From Marinigracilibium pacificum (GTDB lineage: Bacteria > Bacteroidota > Bacteroidia > Cytophagales > Cyclobacteriaceae): a stretch of 64,000 bases of DNA. Both the position numbers and the translations under genes were made by a program. The stretch spans positions 186,001-250,000 of the forward strand of contig NZ_JABBNU010000009.1 in assembly GCF_012926615.1 (NCBI RefSeq). The letters run 5' to 3'. Under the pieces are notes generated by a model. The model searched no databases, had not been told where the DNA came from, and was given only the letters and a program-made list of their open reading frames with translations. Of the stretch, positions 26,448-35,372 are shown piece after piece (position 1 is the stretch's first letter; each line of letters starts with the position of its first letter).

Positions 26448-28838
26448 TTAACCGCTACATGCCTCACAACTATCCGGATCATCTAAAGAGCATGCCATGT
26501 CGCTACGCTTTTGTAATGCATCTGCTTCTCTTTCTTCCAGAGTTTTTGCTGTTGGTCCTTCTTCCTGAGCTTTAGTTTTCTCAACAGTAAACTGGATAGC
26601 AGAAGTAGCTGCTTTAGAACGTAGGTAATACATACCTGTTTTCAATCCTTGTTTCCATGCGTAGAAGTGCATAGAAGTCATTTTTCCGAAATTCGGGTTA
26701 TCCATATGGATATTCAAACTCTGACTCTGGCAAATGTACGGACCTCTTTCCGCTGCCATCTCAAGAATTGTCTTTTGAGAAATTTCCCAAACTGTTTTAT
26801 ATAGATCCTTAATACGCTGAGGTATATCAGGCATATGCTGTATCGAACCGTTAGCTTCGATAAGTCTGTTTTTCATTTTGTCATTCCACAACCCAAGCTC
26901 GATCAAGTCTCTCATCAAGTGCTTGTTCACAACGATAAACTCACCTGATAAGGTACGACGAGTGTAGATATTAGAAGTATATGGTTCAAAGCACTCATTG
27001 TTACCAAGTATCTGAGAAGTACTTGCTGTAGGCATTGGAGCCATTAGTAATGAGTTTCTAACACCATTTTTCTTAACTCTACGCTTAAGGTCAGTCCAAT
27101 CCCATCTTCCTGACTTAGGAGTTACTCCCCACATGTCAAATTGGAAGATACCTTTAGATACCGGAGAACCTTCATAAGTCTGGTAAGGACCTTCTTCAAT
27201 GGCCAACTCCATAGAAGCTTCCATTGCAGCATAATACATTGTTTCGAAGATGTCTTCATTTAATCTTTTCGCTTCTTCAGACTCGAAAGGATAACGAAGT
27301 AACATAAATGCATCAGCAAGTCCCTGAACACCCAAACCAATTGGTCTGTGTCTCATGTTAGAATTACGTGCTTCTTCTACCGGGTAGTAGTTTCTATCAA
27401 TAACCTTATTCAGGTTTTTAGCAGCTACTTTAGTTATTTCATAAAGCTTCTGGTGATCGAATTTACCATCAACTACAAACTTTGGTAGAGATAAAGAAGC
27501 TAGGTTACAAACAGCTACTTCATCAGGAGCAGTATACTCTATAATCTCAGTACAAAGGTTACTAGATTTAATAGTACCTAAGTTCTTCTGATTTGATTTG
27601 TTATTTGCTGCATCTTTATACAGCATGTATGGAGTTCCAGTCTCGATTTGTGACTCAAGAATTTCAAACCAAAGATCCTGAGCTTTGATAGTTTTTCTAC
27701 CTCTTCCTTCTTTTTCGTACTTGGTATAAAGCTTATCGAAGTCTTCACCATAAGTCTCGTGCAGCCCAGGAGCCTCATCAGGACTGAAAAGAGTCCATTC
27801 TCCATTTTCTTCTACACGCTTCATGAATAAATCGGGAACCCATAGAGCGTAGAAAAGGTCACGTGCTCTTAATTCTTCCTTACCATGATTTTTCTTCAAA
27901 TCAAGGAAAGAGAAAATATCTGCATGCCAAGGCTCAAGATAGATGGCAAAACTACCTTTACGTTTTCCTCCGCCCTGATCTACATATCTTGCAGTCATGT
28001 CAAAGTTTCTTAGCATCGGAACGATACCGTTTGACACACCGTTAGTTCCTTTTATGTAAGCACCTGTTGCACGAACATTATGGATACTTAATCCGATACC
28101 ACCAGCAGACTGTGAAATTTTCGCACACTGCTTAAGAGTATCATAAATTCCGTCAATACTATCATCTTGCATGGTTAACAAGAAGCAACTCGACATCTGA
28201 GGCTTTGGTGTTGCCGCATTAAATAATGTCGGAGTAGCATGAGTGAACCACTTTTCAGATAATAGATTGTATGTTTCAATTACTGAGTCGATATCATCCA
28301 TGTGAATACCAACAGCAACACGCATTAACATATGCTGAGGTCTTTCTACAATTTGATTATCAACTTTAAGTAAGTATGATCTTTCTAAAGTTTTGAACCC
28401 AAAATAGTCATAATTAAAATCACGATCATAGATAATCGCAGAGTCTAACAATGCTGCATGCTTACGAATTACTTCATATGCTTCTTTAGAAATAAGTGGT
28501 GCATGATCACCAGTTTTAGAATCTACAAAAGTATACAAACGCTTCATCGTATTCGAGAAAGACTTACTTGTTACTTTATGAAGATTTGAGATTGCAATTC
28601 TGGCTGCAAGAATGGCAAAATCAGGGTGTTTTACAGTTAAACTGGCAGCTGTCTCTGCAGCAAGATTGTCTAACTGAACGGTGGAAACACCGTCATAGAT
28701 ACCGGAGATTACTTTTTTGGCAATGTCAACCGGCTCTATGTAGTTACGGTCTAATCCGTAACACAAACGTTCGATACGCGCAGTAACTTTATCAAACTTT
28801 ACTGACTCACGCCTTCCGTCTCTTTTAACTACATACAT
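26448..28838 (-). CDS. nrdA: Ribonucleoside-diphosphate reductase, alpha subunit (class Ia)
   Basis: The 796-residue protein has an N-terminal ATP-cone ([17 protein letters not shown]). The catalytic ten-stranded barrel contains [12 protein letters not shown] and [10 protein letters not shown] followed by CNLASLSL. The substrate-binding [20 protein letters not shown] follows, and the C-terminus carries the redox cysteine pair in DSCEACSG. It reduces all four ribonucleoside diphosphates. The ATP-cone implies dATP feedback control. It lies 80 bp downstream of nrdB on the same strand, so the order nrdB-nrdA is the reverse of that in E. coli. Confidence 0.97.
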   Translation of the reverse strand: MYVVKRDGRRESVKFDKVTARIERLCYGLDRNYIEPVDIAKKVISGIYDGVSTVQLDNLAAETAASLTVKHPDFAILAARIAISNLHKVTSKSFSNTMKRLYTFVDSKTGDHAPLISKEAYEVIRKHAALLDSAIIYDRDFNYDYFGFKTLERSYLLKVDNQIVERPQHMLMRVAVGIHMDDIDSVIETYNLLSEKWFTHATPTLFNAATPKPQMSSCFLLTMQDDSIDGIYDTLKQCAKISQSAGGIGLSIHNVRATGAYIKGTNGVSNGIVPMLRNFDMTARYVDQGGGKRKGSFAIYLEPWHADIFSFLDLKKNHGKEELRARDLFYALWVPDLFMKRVEENGEWTLFSPDEAPGLHETYGEDFDKLYTKYEKEGRGRKTIKAQDLWFEILESQIETGTPYMLYKDAANNKSNQKNLGTIKSSNLCTEIIEYTAPDEVAVCNLASLSLPKFVVDGKFDHQKLYEITKVAAKNLNKVIDRNYYPVEEARNSNMRHRPIGLGVQGLADAFMLLRYPFESEEAKRLNEDIFETMYYAAMEASMELAIEEGPYQTYEGSPVSKGIFQFDMWGVTPKSGRWDWTDLKRRVKKNGVRNSLLMAPMPTASTSQILGNNECFEPYTSNIYTRRTLSGEFIVVNKHLMRDLIELGLWNDKMKNRLIEANGSIQHMPDIPQRIKDLYKTVWEISQKTILEMAAERGPYICQSQSLNIHMDNPNFGKMTSMHFYAWKQGLKTGMYYLRSKAATSAIQFTVEKTKAQEEGPTAKTLEEREADALQKRSDMACSLDDPDSCEACSG

Positions 28839-28918
28839 TTGGGCTCAGGTTTTAGTTTTTTAGCAGAAAATTATTCCTTAACAATATATTAACTTAAAAT
28901 AAATTTTGTAAGATTTTT

Positions 28919-29914
28919 TTAAAAATCTTCATCAAGACTGAATCGAGGTTTATCACCTGCTGATTTGTCTTGCATCACACCAGCTTTCTGGTAATCACCA
29001 ACTCTCTTTTCGAAGAAGTTTGTCTTACCCTGTAGTGAGATCATTTCCATAAAGTCAAATGGGTTTGTAGCATTGTATATTTTCTCACAACCCAATTCAA
29101 CTAGTAGCCTGTCAGCTACGAATTCAATATACTGACACATTAAATCTGAATTCATACCTATCAATTTTACAGGAAGAGCATCGGTAACAAACTCTTTCTC
29201 GATAGCTACGGCATCAGTGATGATTTCAGTAATGCTTTCTTTTGGTAACTTATTCTTAACGTGGTTATTGTAAATCAAACAAGCAAAATCACAGTGCAAT
29301 CCTTCATCTCTTGAAATAAGCTCATTTGAGAAACTCAGACCTGGCATTAAACCTCTTTTCTTTAACCAGAAAATAGAGCAAAAACTTCCACTAAAGAAAA
29401 TACCTTCTACAGCTGCAAATGCTACAAGTCTTTCCTGGAAAGAACCATTATCAATCCATCTTAGTGCCCAGTCAGCTTTTTTCTTCACGCAATCTAATGT
29501 CTCAATAGCATGGAATAAGAAATCCTTTTCCTTACCATCTTTAACATATGTATCTATAAGAAGAGAATAAGTCTCTGAGTGAATGTTTTCTATAGCAATC
29601 TGAAATCCGTAAAAGAACTTAGCTTCTGTATACTGAACTTCAGCAACAAAATGTTCTGCAAGATTCTCATTTACAATACCATCACTAGCAGCAAAAAACG
29701 CCAACACATGCTTAATGAAATGTCTTTCACCATCATCAAGGTTTTCCCAATCTTTAAGATCCTGACTAAGATCTATCTCCTCTGCCGTCCAGAAACTCGC
29801 TTCCGCTTTTTTGTAAAAATCCCAAATGTCATTGTGCTGTATTGGAAATAACACAAATCTGTCAGGATTATCCTGTAAAATCGGTTCGTCTACTTGCTTA
29901 TTTATATCACTCAT
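28919..29914 (-). CDS. nrdB: Ribonucleoside-diphosphate reductase, beta subunit
   Basis: The 331-residue ferritin-like protein has the di-iron ligand motifs [13 protein letters not shown], the [11 protein letters not shown] segment with its Tyr, and [11 protein letters not shown]. It produces the tyrosyl radical used by NrdA. The C-terminal tail (PRFSLDEDF) fits the peptide that docks on NrdA. It is the first gene of the nrdB-nrdA unit and faces the long intergenic region shared with rplU. Control probably lies there, but I see no clear NrdR box. Confidence 0.96.
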   Translation of the reverse strand: MSDINKQVDEPILQDNPDRFVLFPIQHNDIWDFYKKAEASFWTAEEIDLSQDLKDWENLDDGERHFIKHVLAFFAASDGIVNENLAEHFVAEVQYTEAKFFYGFQIAIENIHSETYSLLIDTYVKDGKEKDFLFHAIETLDCVKKKADWALRWIDNGSFQERLVAFAAVEGIFFSGSFCSIFWLKKRGLMPGLSFSNELISRDEGLHCDFACLIYNNHVKNKLPKESITEIITDAVAIEKEFVTDALPVKLIGMNSDLMCQYIEFVADRLLVELGCEKIYNATNPFDFMEMISLQGKTNFFEKRVGDYQKAGVMQDKSAGDKPRFSLDEDF

Positions 29915-30195
29915 ATCTTGGTAATGTTATTTATAGATACAAACAGTCTTACCACACAACTGTTGCGCGAATTATTATAAAATATTTTAATCAATATCGT
30001 CGTGAATTTGATGACTGTTGATTTTTAACATTTCAGGGTCAAACCTCCCACGAATTTTCCCCTGTAGCCACCATCTGATACTGGTACAAAATTGTAAAAT
30101 GAATGCATAAAATCAAAGCTAGATTTCAACAAAAAAATATTCGACAAAGGGACTTGATTTTATAATATATTTTTATATATTCCATTATTAAGTTA

Positions 30196-30229
30196 TTGAT
30201 TAACAATCACTTAACACACAGTTAATCAA
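30196..30229. repeat. 9-bp inverted repeat, candidate operator
   Basis: TTGATTAAC (30196-30204) and its exact complement GTTAATCAA (30221-30229) are separated by 16 bp. The centre-to-centre distance of 25 bp could place both arms on one DNA face (about 2.4 turns). It lies about 285 bp before nrdB and 550 bp before rplU. Confidence 0.4.
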
Positions 30230-30326
30230 ATTGAATTTTTCTAAGAAAATCACCTAAAACCCTCTATTTCAACAGTAATTATTTATTAGGAATTCCTAAA
30301 TAAAAAAGTAATTAAAGCTGATTTCA

Positions 30327-30392
30327 TTTTATTGAATTTTACTTCAGATTTTTTATTGAATTTTTATCAAAAAAAAATTTTTTTCAATAAAA
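30327..30392. repeat. Direct and inverted copies of TTTTATTGAA
   Basis: The 14-mer TTTTATTGAATTTT occurs at 30327-30340 and 30351-30364, with starts 24 bp apart, and TTCAATAAAA (its inverse) lies at 30383-30392. The second and third copies can form a hairpin closing an A/T-only loop. A/T-rich background makes chance similarity more likely than for mixed sequence. Confidence 0.4.
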
Positions 30393-30717
30393 TTTCTCAC
30401 ATTTCTCACCTCGTTTTGGGGTAATCGAAGTTAAATTTTACCCGAAAGTGGTATTAATCTGCTTACATTCACATTACATGTGGTCAAAGAACATTTTCGA
30501 ATATTTCGTACCGTTTAAATTAGTGTTTATATTAAGAAAACCCAATAAATTAACGATATAAAATTTTATTTGTTGCTAATATCTGCCTTTATTATCCTAC
30601 AGGGCATTAATCAATTTAATTTGAGTGATCGAAGTCAAAAATCTATACCTTATATATATAGGAGTAATATTTTAGGCATTAAGGTAATAGTCTAACAGCC
30701 ATAAAGTTCAGCCAATC

Positions 30718-30749
30718 TTTGTATTATTATAATTAGTTGCTTACTTTTG
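30718..30749 (+). promoter_or_regulatory. Promoter of rplU-rpmA
   Basis: A -33 box TTTG (30718-30721) and an exact -7 box TACTTTTG (30742-30749) are separated by 20 bp, the Bacteroidota consensus. The predicted transcript start is near 30756, leaving a leader of about 25 bases before the rplU ATG. Confidence 0.75.
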
Positions 30750-30780
30750 CAAACCATTTAAAAAGGTAAAGTTTTTTATC

Positions 30781-31089
30781 ATGTACGCAATTGTAGAAAT
30801 AGCCGGAAAGCAGTTCAAAGTAACGCAAGACCAGTCTATTTACGCTCCAAAGATGGAGGGTGAGGCAGGCGCTTCCGTAGAGTTTGACAAAGTATTGTTA
30901 ACTGACGACAATGGTTCTGTAAAAATTGGAGAGCCAACAGTAAAAGGTGTTAAAGTAAGCGGTAAAATCGTTGAACATGTGAAAGGAGACAAAATTGTTG
31001 TTTTTCACAAGAAAAGAAGAAAAGGTTACCGTAAGAAAAACGGACACCGTCAGCAGTTCACTAAAGTATTAATTGAAAAAATAGCTTAA
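30781..31089 (+). CDS. rplU: 50S ribosomal protein L21
   Basis: The 102-residue protein matches L21 in length and sequence: MYAIVEIAGKQFKVTQDQ at the start, KVLLTDDNGSVKIGEP in the middle, and the basic KKRRKGYRKKNGHRQQFT end typical of the family. It binds 23S rRNA in the large subunit. It lies 12 bp before rpmA, the usual pair. A good promoter stands just upstream. Confidence 0.98.
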   Translation: MYAIVEIAGKQFKVTQDQSIYAPKMEGEAGASVEFDKVLLTDDNGSVKIGEPTVKGVKVSGKIVEHVKGDKIVVFHKKRRKGYRKKNGHRQQFTKVLIEKIA

Positions 31090-31101
31090 ACGAATTAAAC
31101 T

Positions 31102-31359
31102 ATGGCACATAAGAAAGGAGCCGGTAGTAGTAAAAACGGTAGAGAGTCGGAAAGTAAACGACTAGGCGTAAAAATATACGGTGGCCAAGCAGCTATCGCA
31201 GGTAATATCATCGTTCGTCAGCGTGGTACTAAACACCACCCAGGTGAAAACGTAGGAATAGGTAAAGATCATACTTTATTTGCTCTTACTGATGGTGTTG
31301 TTGAATTCAAGAAAAGCCGAAACAGATCTGTCGTTTCAGTTACTAAGGCAGAAGCTTAA
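31102..31359 (+). CDS. rpmA: 50S ribosomal protein L27
   Basis: The 85-residue protein starts [18 protein letters not shown] and contains [22 protein letters not shown], the standard L27 sequence reaching the peptidyl-transferase centre. There is no cleavable N-terminal extension of the kind seen in Firmicutes. It is the last gene of the rplU-rpmA operon, followed by a strong terminator. Confidence 0.98.
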   Translation: MAHKKGAGSSKNGRESESKRLGVKIYGGQAAIAGNIIVRQRGTKHHPGENVGIGKDHTLFALTDGVVEFKKSRNRSVVSVTKAEA

Positions 31360-31379
31360 GAAAGCTCAGACAAAAAAAC

Positions 31380-31412
31380 AAAAGCTCTTCTCATATGGGA
31401 AGAGCTTTTTTT
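31380..31412 (+). terminator. Rho-independent terminator of rplU-rpmA
   Basis: A stem of about 11 bp (AAAAGCTCTTC / GAAGAGCTTTT, loop of 8) is followed by a T run at 31406-31412, 20 bp past the rpmA stop. Confidence 0.92.
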
Positions 31413-31500
31413 ATGTCCTATCATTATTAGGATTTTATCTCTATGGCAATCACTTTTAGCAACATCTATATTCAACGCAAATGTTGATATTATTAATAGC

Positions 31501-31538
31501 AAAATAAAAGCTGCTTCAAATGAAGCAGCTTTTATTTT
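31501..31538. terminator. Terminator of the dipeptidyl peptidase gene, fully symmetric
   Basis: A perfect 18-bp inverted repeat (31501-31518 and 31521-31538) with a 2-base centre touches the peptidase stop codon. Its core is AGCTGCTTCA / TGAAGCAGCT and its A/T ends provide a U-tract in either direction. It mainly ends the leftward transcript. Confidence 0.88.
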
Positions 31539-33746
31539 TTATTGTTCTTGTTGTGACTTCAAATGCTTGTTCAGATAGTCTGTATATTGTTGATATAGTA
31601 AAACATAACTTGGTCCACTATAGGCAACACCATGAGCTCCCGGAGGGTAAATTCTCAAGTCAGCATCTTTTCCATTATCAATTAACTTTTTGACAAGCTG
31701 GAAGGTGTTCTGAACATGAACATTCTCATCCATTGTACTATGAGCTATAAACATATGCCCATCAAGTTTACCTGTATATGTCTGAGAACTTGAATTGATC
31801 CACTTTTGATCGTTTCCATCAATTAACCCCATATAACGCTCTGCATAAATACTGTCATATAATCTCCAGTCTGTTACAGGTGCTCCTACAATCGACACCT
31901 TGAATATTCCAGGGTGTCTAAGCATTGTCATAGATGACATAAATCCACCATAACTATGACCTCTTATTGCCATATTATCACCATCAATCCAACTATAAGT
32001 ATCAGCAAGGTATGTTACTGTTGATACAAAATCCTGGCTTTCGTAGTTACCAAGGTCTTCATAAACAATCTTTTCAAATGCAGAACCATATCCTCCACTA
32101 CCTCTGTTATTGACACTTACTACTACATAACCTTCCTGAGCCAGATACTGCTCCCAGCCATTAGTAGCAAATTCATTGTAAACAGACTGTGCACCAGGCC
32201 CCCCATATATATTAAGAACTAATGGATAACTTTTTGACTCATCAAAATCAATTGGCTTGATCATGTATCCGTCTAATTTCTGTCCATCTTTTGTTGTGAA
32301 AGAAAACAATTCCTTTGGAGCGTAAATATGTGAACTGATATATTCAGATACTTTCTTATTATCTACAAAGTGGTTGATTGTTTTATTGCCTTTCACACTC
32401 TTAAGAACAACCTGATTTGGTGTATTTACATTGCTATAGTAATCGAGATACATATCTGAAGAAGGAGAAAAATCGATTTTATGTCTACCTGCTTCTGAAG
32501 TCATCCTTGTTTTACCTTTACCGTTGAATTTCACGCTATACAATTGTCTCTCTAACGGAGATTGCTCGGTAGAACTGTAATAAATAGTTTTTGACTTAGC
32601 ATTTACCTCATGTACAAACACTACTTCCCAGTTACCATCTGTAACCTGATTGATTAGCTTTCCGTCATAGTCATACCTGTAAATATGGCTGTATCCATCT
32701 CTATCTGATATCCAGAAGAACTCTTCTGTTTCTTCAGGGAAAAAGAATAAATGATCAATTCCGGCAAAGAAATCAAACACATCAATCCATGCATTAGATT
32801 CTTCTTCCATAATTACTTTTGACTCTCCTGTCTTAATATCAGACATGAACAACTTCAAATGGTTTTGCTTCCTATTCAAATGAACAATAGCCAACTTATT
32901 TGCATCCGCTGTCCAATAAATACGAGGGATGTAATCATCATTCATTGGAACTTTCATCCATTCCTTCGAGCCTGACTCAACGTCAACTACACCAATTCTA
33001 ACTTTTGGATTTGTATCACCAACTTTTGGATACCTAACTTCTACATATTCATTTTGGCCAGTATTCTGGTAATCTGTCATTCTAAATATTGGAACTTCAC
33101 GTTCATCAGACTGCCAGAATGCAATATTCTTACTATCATGTGACCATGACCATGCTTGAGCCAATCCGAATTCTTCTTCATAAGCCCACCCAAATCGTCC
33201 ATTGTAGAACTGGTCTTCTGCATCATTAGTTAATTGAATTTCTTTCTCCGCCTGAAGATCATATACAAACAGGTTTCCTTCTCTTTCATAACCAACTTTG
33301 GTTCCATCAGGAGATAATTGTGCAGTCTGAGCATCTTTTGCTACTAACTTGAAAGATTCATCAGATAAGCTATACAGATAATAGTCAGAAATACCAGACC
33401 TTCTCCATACCGGACGGAAGTTGGTTTTAAATAAAATAAATTTAGAATCTTTAGACCATTGGAATGAATTGTATGCAAAATCTGCATCAGAACCCGGAAG
33501 CTTTTTCCCGGATGGATCGAATATCACACTTTCAGCATTTCCGGATGGATCATATTGCTTGATGATGTTTCCATCCATAAACGAAAATTGCTCACCATCG
33601 TTAATCCAGTTTACACTTGCCGGCCCGGACTGTCCGTATAAGTTGCCTGCACCAAACAAAGCATCTCTCAAACTATTATATCTTTCTTGAGCATCAATAG
33701 CAAAGACTGATATAACAATTAATACAGCTATTAATCGTTGCTTCAT
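31539..33746 (-). CDS. Dipeptidyl peptidase IV-family (S9B) serine peptidase
   Basis: The 735-residue protein has a signal peptide (1-19, ending DAQ). An N-terminal beta-propeller (about 40-480) contains the S9B double-Glu motif in GWAYEEEFGLA, which binds the substrate N-terminus. The C-terminal alpha/beta-hydrolase domain has the nucleophile Ser in RGHSYGGFMSS (about residue 597) and the catalytic His in PPGAHGVAYSG (about 707). It removes X-Pro or X-Ala dipeptides in the periplasm, probably for protein-based nutrition. It ends the run that begins with the peptide ABC ATPase, which is consistent with peptide use. Confidence 0.93.
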   Translation of the reverse strand: MKQRLIAVLIVISVFAIDAQERYNSLRDALFGAGNLYGQSGPASVNWINDGEQFSFMDGNIIKQYDPSGNAESVIFDPSGKKLPGSDADFAYNSFQWSKDSKFILFKTNFRPVWRRSGISDYYLYSLSDESFKLVAKDAQTAQLSPDGTKVGYEREGNLFVYDLQAEKEIQLTNDAEDQFYNGRFGWAYEEEFGLAQAWSWSHDSKNIAFWQSDEREVPIFRMTDYQNTGQNEYVEVRYPKVGDTNPKVRIGVVDVESGSKEWMKVPMNDDYIPRIYWTADANKLAIVHLNRKQNHLKLFMSDIKTGESKVIMEEESNAWIDVFDFFAGIDHLFFFPEETEEFFWISDRDGYSHIYRYDYDGKLINQVTDGNWEVVFVHEVNAKSKTIYYSSTEQSPLERQLYSVKFNGKGKTRMTSEAGRHKIDFSPSSDMYLDYYSNVNTPNQVVLKSVKGNKTINHFVDNKKVSEYISSHIYAPKELFSFTTKDGQKLDGYMIKPIDFDESKSYPLVLNIYGGPGAQSVYNEFATNGWEQYLAQEGYVVVSVNNRGSGGYGSAFEKIVYEDLGNYESQDFVSTVTYLADTYSWIDGDNMAIRGHSYGGFMSSMTMLRHPGIFKVSIVGAPVTDWRLYDSIYAERYMGLIDGNDQKWINSSSQTYTGKLDGHMFIAHSTMDENVHVQNTFQLVKKLIDNGKDADLRIYPPGAHGVAYSGPSYVLLYQQYTDYLNKHLKSQQEQ

Positions 33747-33781
33747 GAATTAATTAAAGTTTATATAGTTATAGGTTAATG

Positions 33782-34387
33782 TTAAAATAGTTCATTAAGA
33801 AATGAGCCAAATAACCCTGGCTCCAGAATCAATGTGAAAATTATCCCAAATACCGCACCATAAAAATGGGCATCATGGTTTATGTTATCTCTGGCATTTT
33901 TAGTTTGATACCATGAATAAGCTAAAAACAAACCTCCAAAAAGAATACCTGGAACAGGTATAAAGAATACATAAATCTTATTCCAAGGATCAAAAATAAT
34001 TGTTGAAAAAATAACCGCTGCAACTGCTCCGGAGGCACCCAAGCTATTATAACCTGGTGTATTTCTGTGTTTCAGAAATGTTGGAATTTCAGACACAACT
34101 ATGGCTACCAAATACAATGCAATAAAAATATATGATGCATCTCCACCGACAATACTTCTTAAATAATAGTCTTCGAGATTACTACCAAAGAAATATAGGG
34201 TGAACATATTAAAGCCCAGGTGAACGTAATCTGAATGAATAAATCCTGACAACAAGAATCTGTCATATTGTTTCTTGCGCTCAACCTGATAAGGATTCAT
34301 CATCCATCGATAGTATTTATCCTGATTGTTCCAGGCATAAAAACTCAAAACAACGGTTAAACCAATTAGAATAATTGTAAAACTCAT
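33782..34387 (-). CDS. Rhomboid-family intramembrane serine protease
   Basis: The 201-residue protein has about six hydrophobic helices. Rhomboid features are present: the HxxxN-type oxyanion motif (H56-LGF-N60), the catalytic GASG loop with S119, and the catalytic His in HDAHFYGAVFG (most likely H174). It cleaves single-pass membrane proteins within the bilayer; no substrate can be inferred. Its start is 1 bp from the stop of the polyprenyl synthase gene, so it is co-transcribed. Confidence 0.9.
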   Translation of the reverse strand: MSFTIILIGLTVVLSFYAWNNQDKYYRWMMNPYQVERKKQYDRFLLSGFIHSDYVHLGFNMFTLYFFGSNLEDYYLRSIVGGDASYIFIALYLVAIVVSEIPTFLKHRNTPGYNSLGASGAVAAVIFSTIIFDPWNKIYVFFIPVPGILFGGLFLAYSWYQTKNARDNINHDAHFYGAVFGIIFTLILEPGLFGSFLNELF

Positions 34388-34388
34388 A

Positions 34389-35372
34389 TTAACTCTCTCG
34401 ATTTATTAATGCTTCGGCTAAAAGTCGGATTTTATCCTTTTTGTTTTCTGGTACAGGAAAATGATCAAGGGTATTAAATGCTTTGCTGAAGTAGTCATTC
34501 ATCCTTTCTTCAATAGTATTTCTGATGTCCAGGCGGTCATAAATAGCAGTAACTGCTTTAACCTTTTCTTCATTATTAAAATCTGAAGCCTTTAACCAAC
34601 CATTAAGTTCCTTTTCGTCTTCACCCTGAGCTTTTTTCAAAGCCTCTATTAAGAGCATGGTCTTCTTATTGGCAATGATATCTCCACCAACTTGCTTCCC
34701 GAATTTCGCCTGATCTGCATATACATCCATCAGGTCATCCTGAAGCTGGAATCCAATACCAAGATTTACACCAAAGTCTCTGATTTGTCTGCAAACAACT
34801 TCAGTTGCTCCGGCTATTTCTGCCCCCGCTTCCAAAGCAAAACCAAGCAATACTGAAGTCTTTTTCCTGATCATTTCCAGATACTCAGACTCGCTAACAT
34901 TATCACTGGTTTCGAAATTCATATCCTCTTGTTGTCCTTCGCATACTTCAGCAGCGCAAACATTAAATTTCCCAAGGATAGATTTTAACTTTGATGGCTC
35001 AATATCAAGATCCAGGAAGTAATCATACACTTTTACAAGCATAACATCTCCGGAAAGGATACCTATATTTTGATTCCACTTATTATGGACTGTCGGTTTT
35101 CCTCTTCTTAAAGGTGCTTCATCCATGATATCGTCATGAACGAGCGTAAAATTATGGAACAACTCTACAGCCATTGCAGCGGGCATAGCTTTTTGATAAT
35201 CATCTGCAAAAAGTTTATACCCTAACAAGGTTAGCAGTGGTCTCATTCTTTTTCCCCCGATATTCATAATATATTTAATCGGGTCATAAAGTTCTACCGG
35301 ATGATGCGGTAGAGATAATTCATCAATATTCTTATTCAGCTCCTCAAGAAGCGGATTGAACTTTTCAATCAT
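34389..35372 (-). CDS. Polyprenyl (trans-isoprenyl) diphosphate synthase
   Basis: The 327-residue protein has both aspartate-rich motifs: DDIMD in LVHDDIMDEAPLRRGKPTVH (first) and DDLMD in LGIGFQLQDDLMDVYAD (second), plus GGKRMRP near residue 40. It extends allylic diphosphates with isopentenyl diphosphate; product chain length (C15 to C40) cannot be read safely. The product could feed the UbiA-type prenyltransferase in this window or quinone synthesis. It overlaps the rnr stop by 8 bp. Confidence 0.92.
   Translation of the reverse strand: MIEKFNPLLEELNKNIDELSLPHHPVELYDPIKYIMNIGGKRMRPLLTLLGYKLFADDYQKAMPAAMAVELFHNFTLVHDDIMDEAPLRRGKPTVHNKWNQNIGILSGDVMLVKVYDYFLDLDIEPSKLKSILGKFNVCAAEVCEGQQEDMNFETSDNVSESEYLEMIRKKTSVLLGFALEAGAEIAGATEVVCRQIRDFGVNLGIGFQLQDDLMDVYADQAKFGKQVGGDIIANKKTMLLIEALKKAQGEDEKELNGWLKASDFNNEEKVKAVTAIYDRLDIRNTIEERMNDYFSKAFNTLDHFPVPENKKDKIRLLAEALINRES

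Larger units (their letters stand above)
29915..30780. other. 866-bp gene-free, A/T-rich region between divergent nrdB and rplU
   Basis: No credible frame exists here. I can see the rplU promoter (30718-30749), a 9-bp perfect inverted repeat (30196-30229) and repeats of TTTTATTGAA (30327-30392). A tandem TTTCTCAC pair lies at 30394-30410. The stretch at about 30030-30095 is less A/T-rich than the rest and could be a leader or a small RNA, but I have no positive evidence. I see no tRNA, no DnaA-box cluster and no riboswitch I recognise. Confidence 0.7.

Noticed and set aside
29941-29990. NrdR-type box before nrdB
   Set aside because: The ACCACACAACTGT segment resembles half a box only by eye; the paired, palindromic NrdR sites are absent.
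30114-30148. Possible nrdB promoter (minus-strand TAGCTTTG with TTTG upstream)
   Set aside because: The -7 box is an exact match, but the only -33 TTTG is 23 bp away instead of 19-20, and the leader would be about 200 bases.
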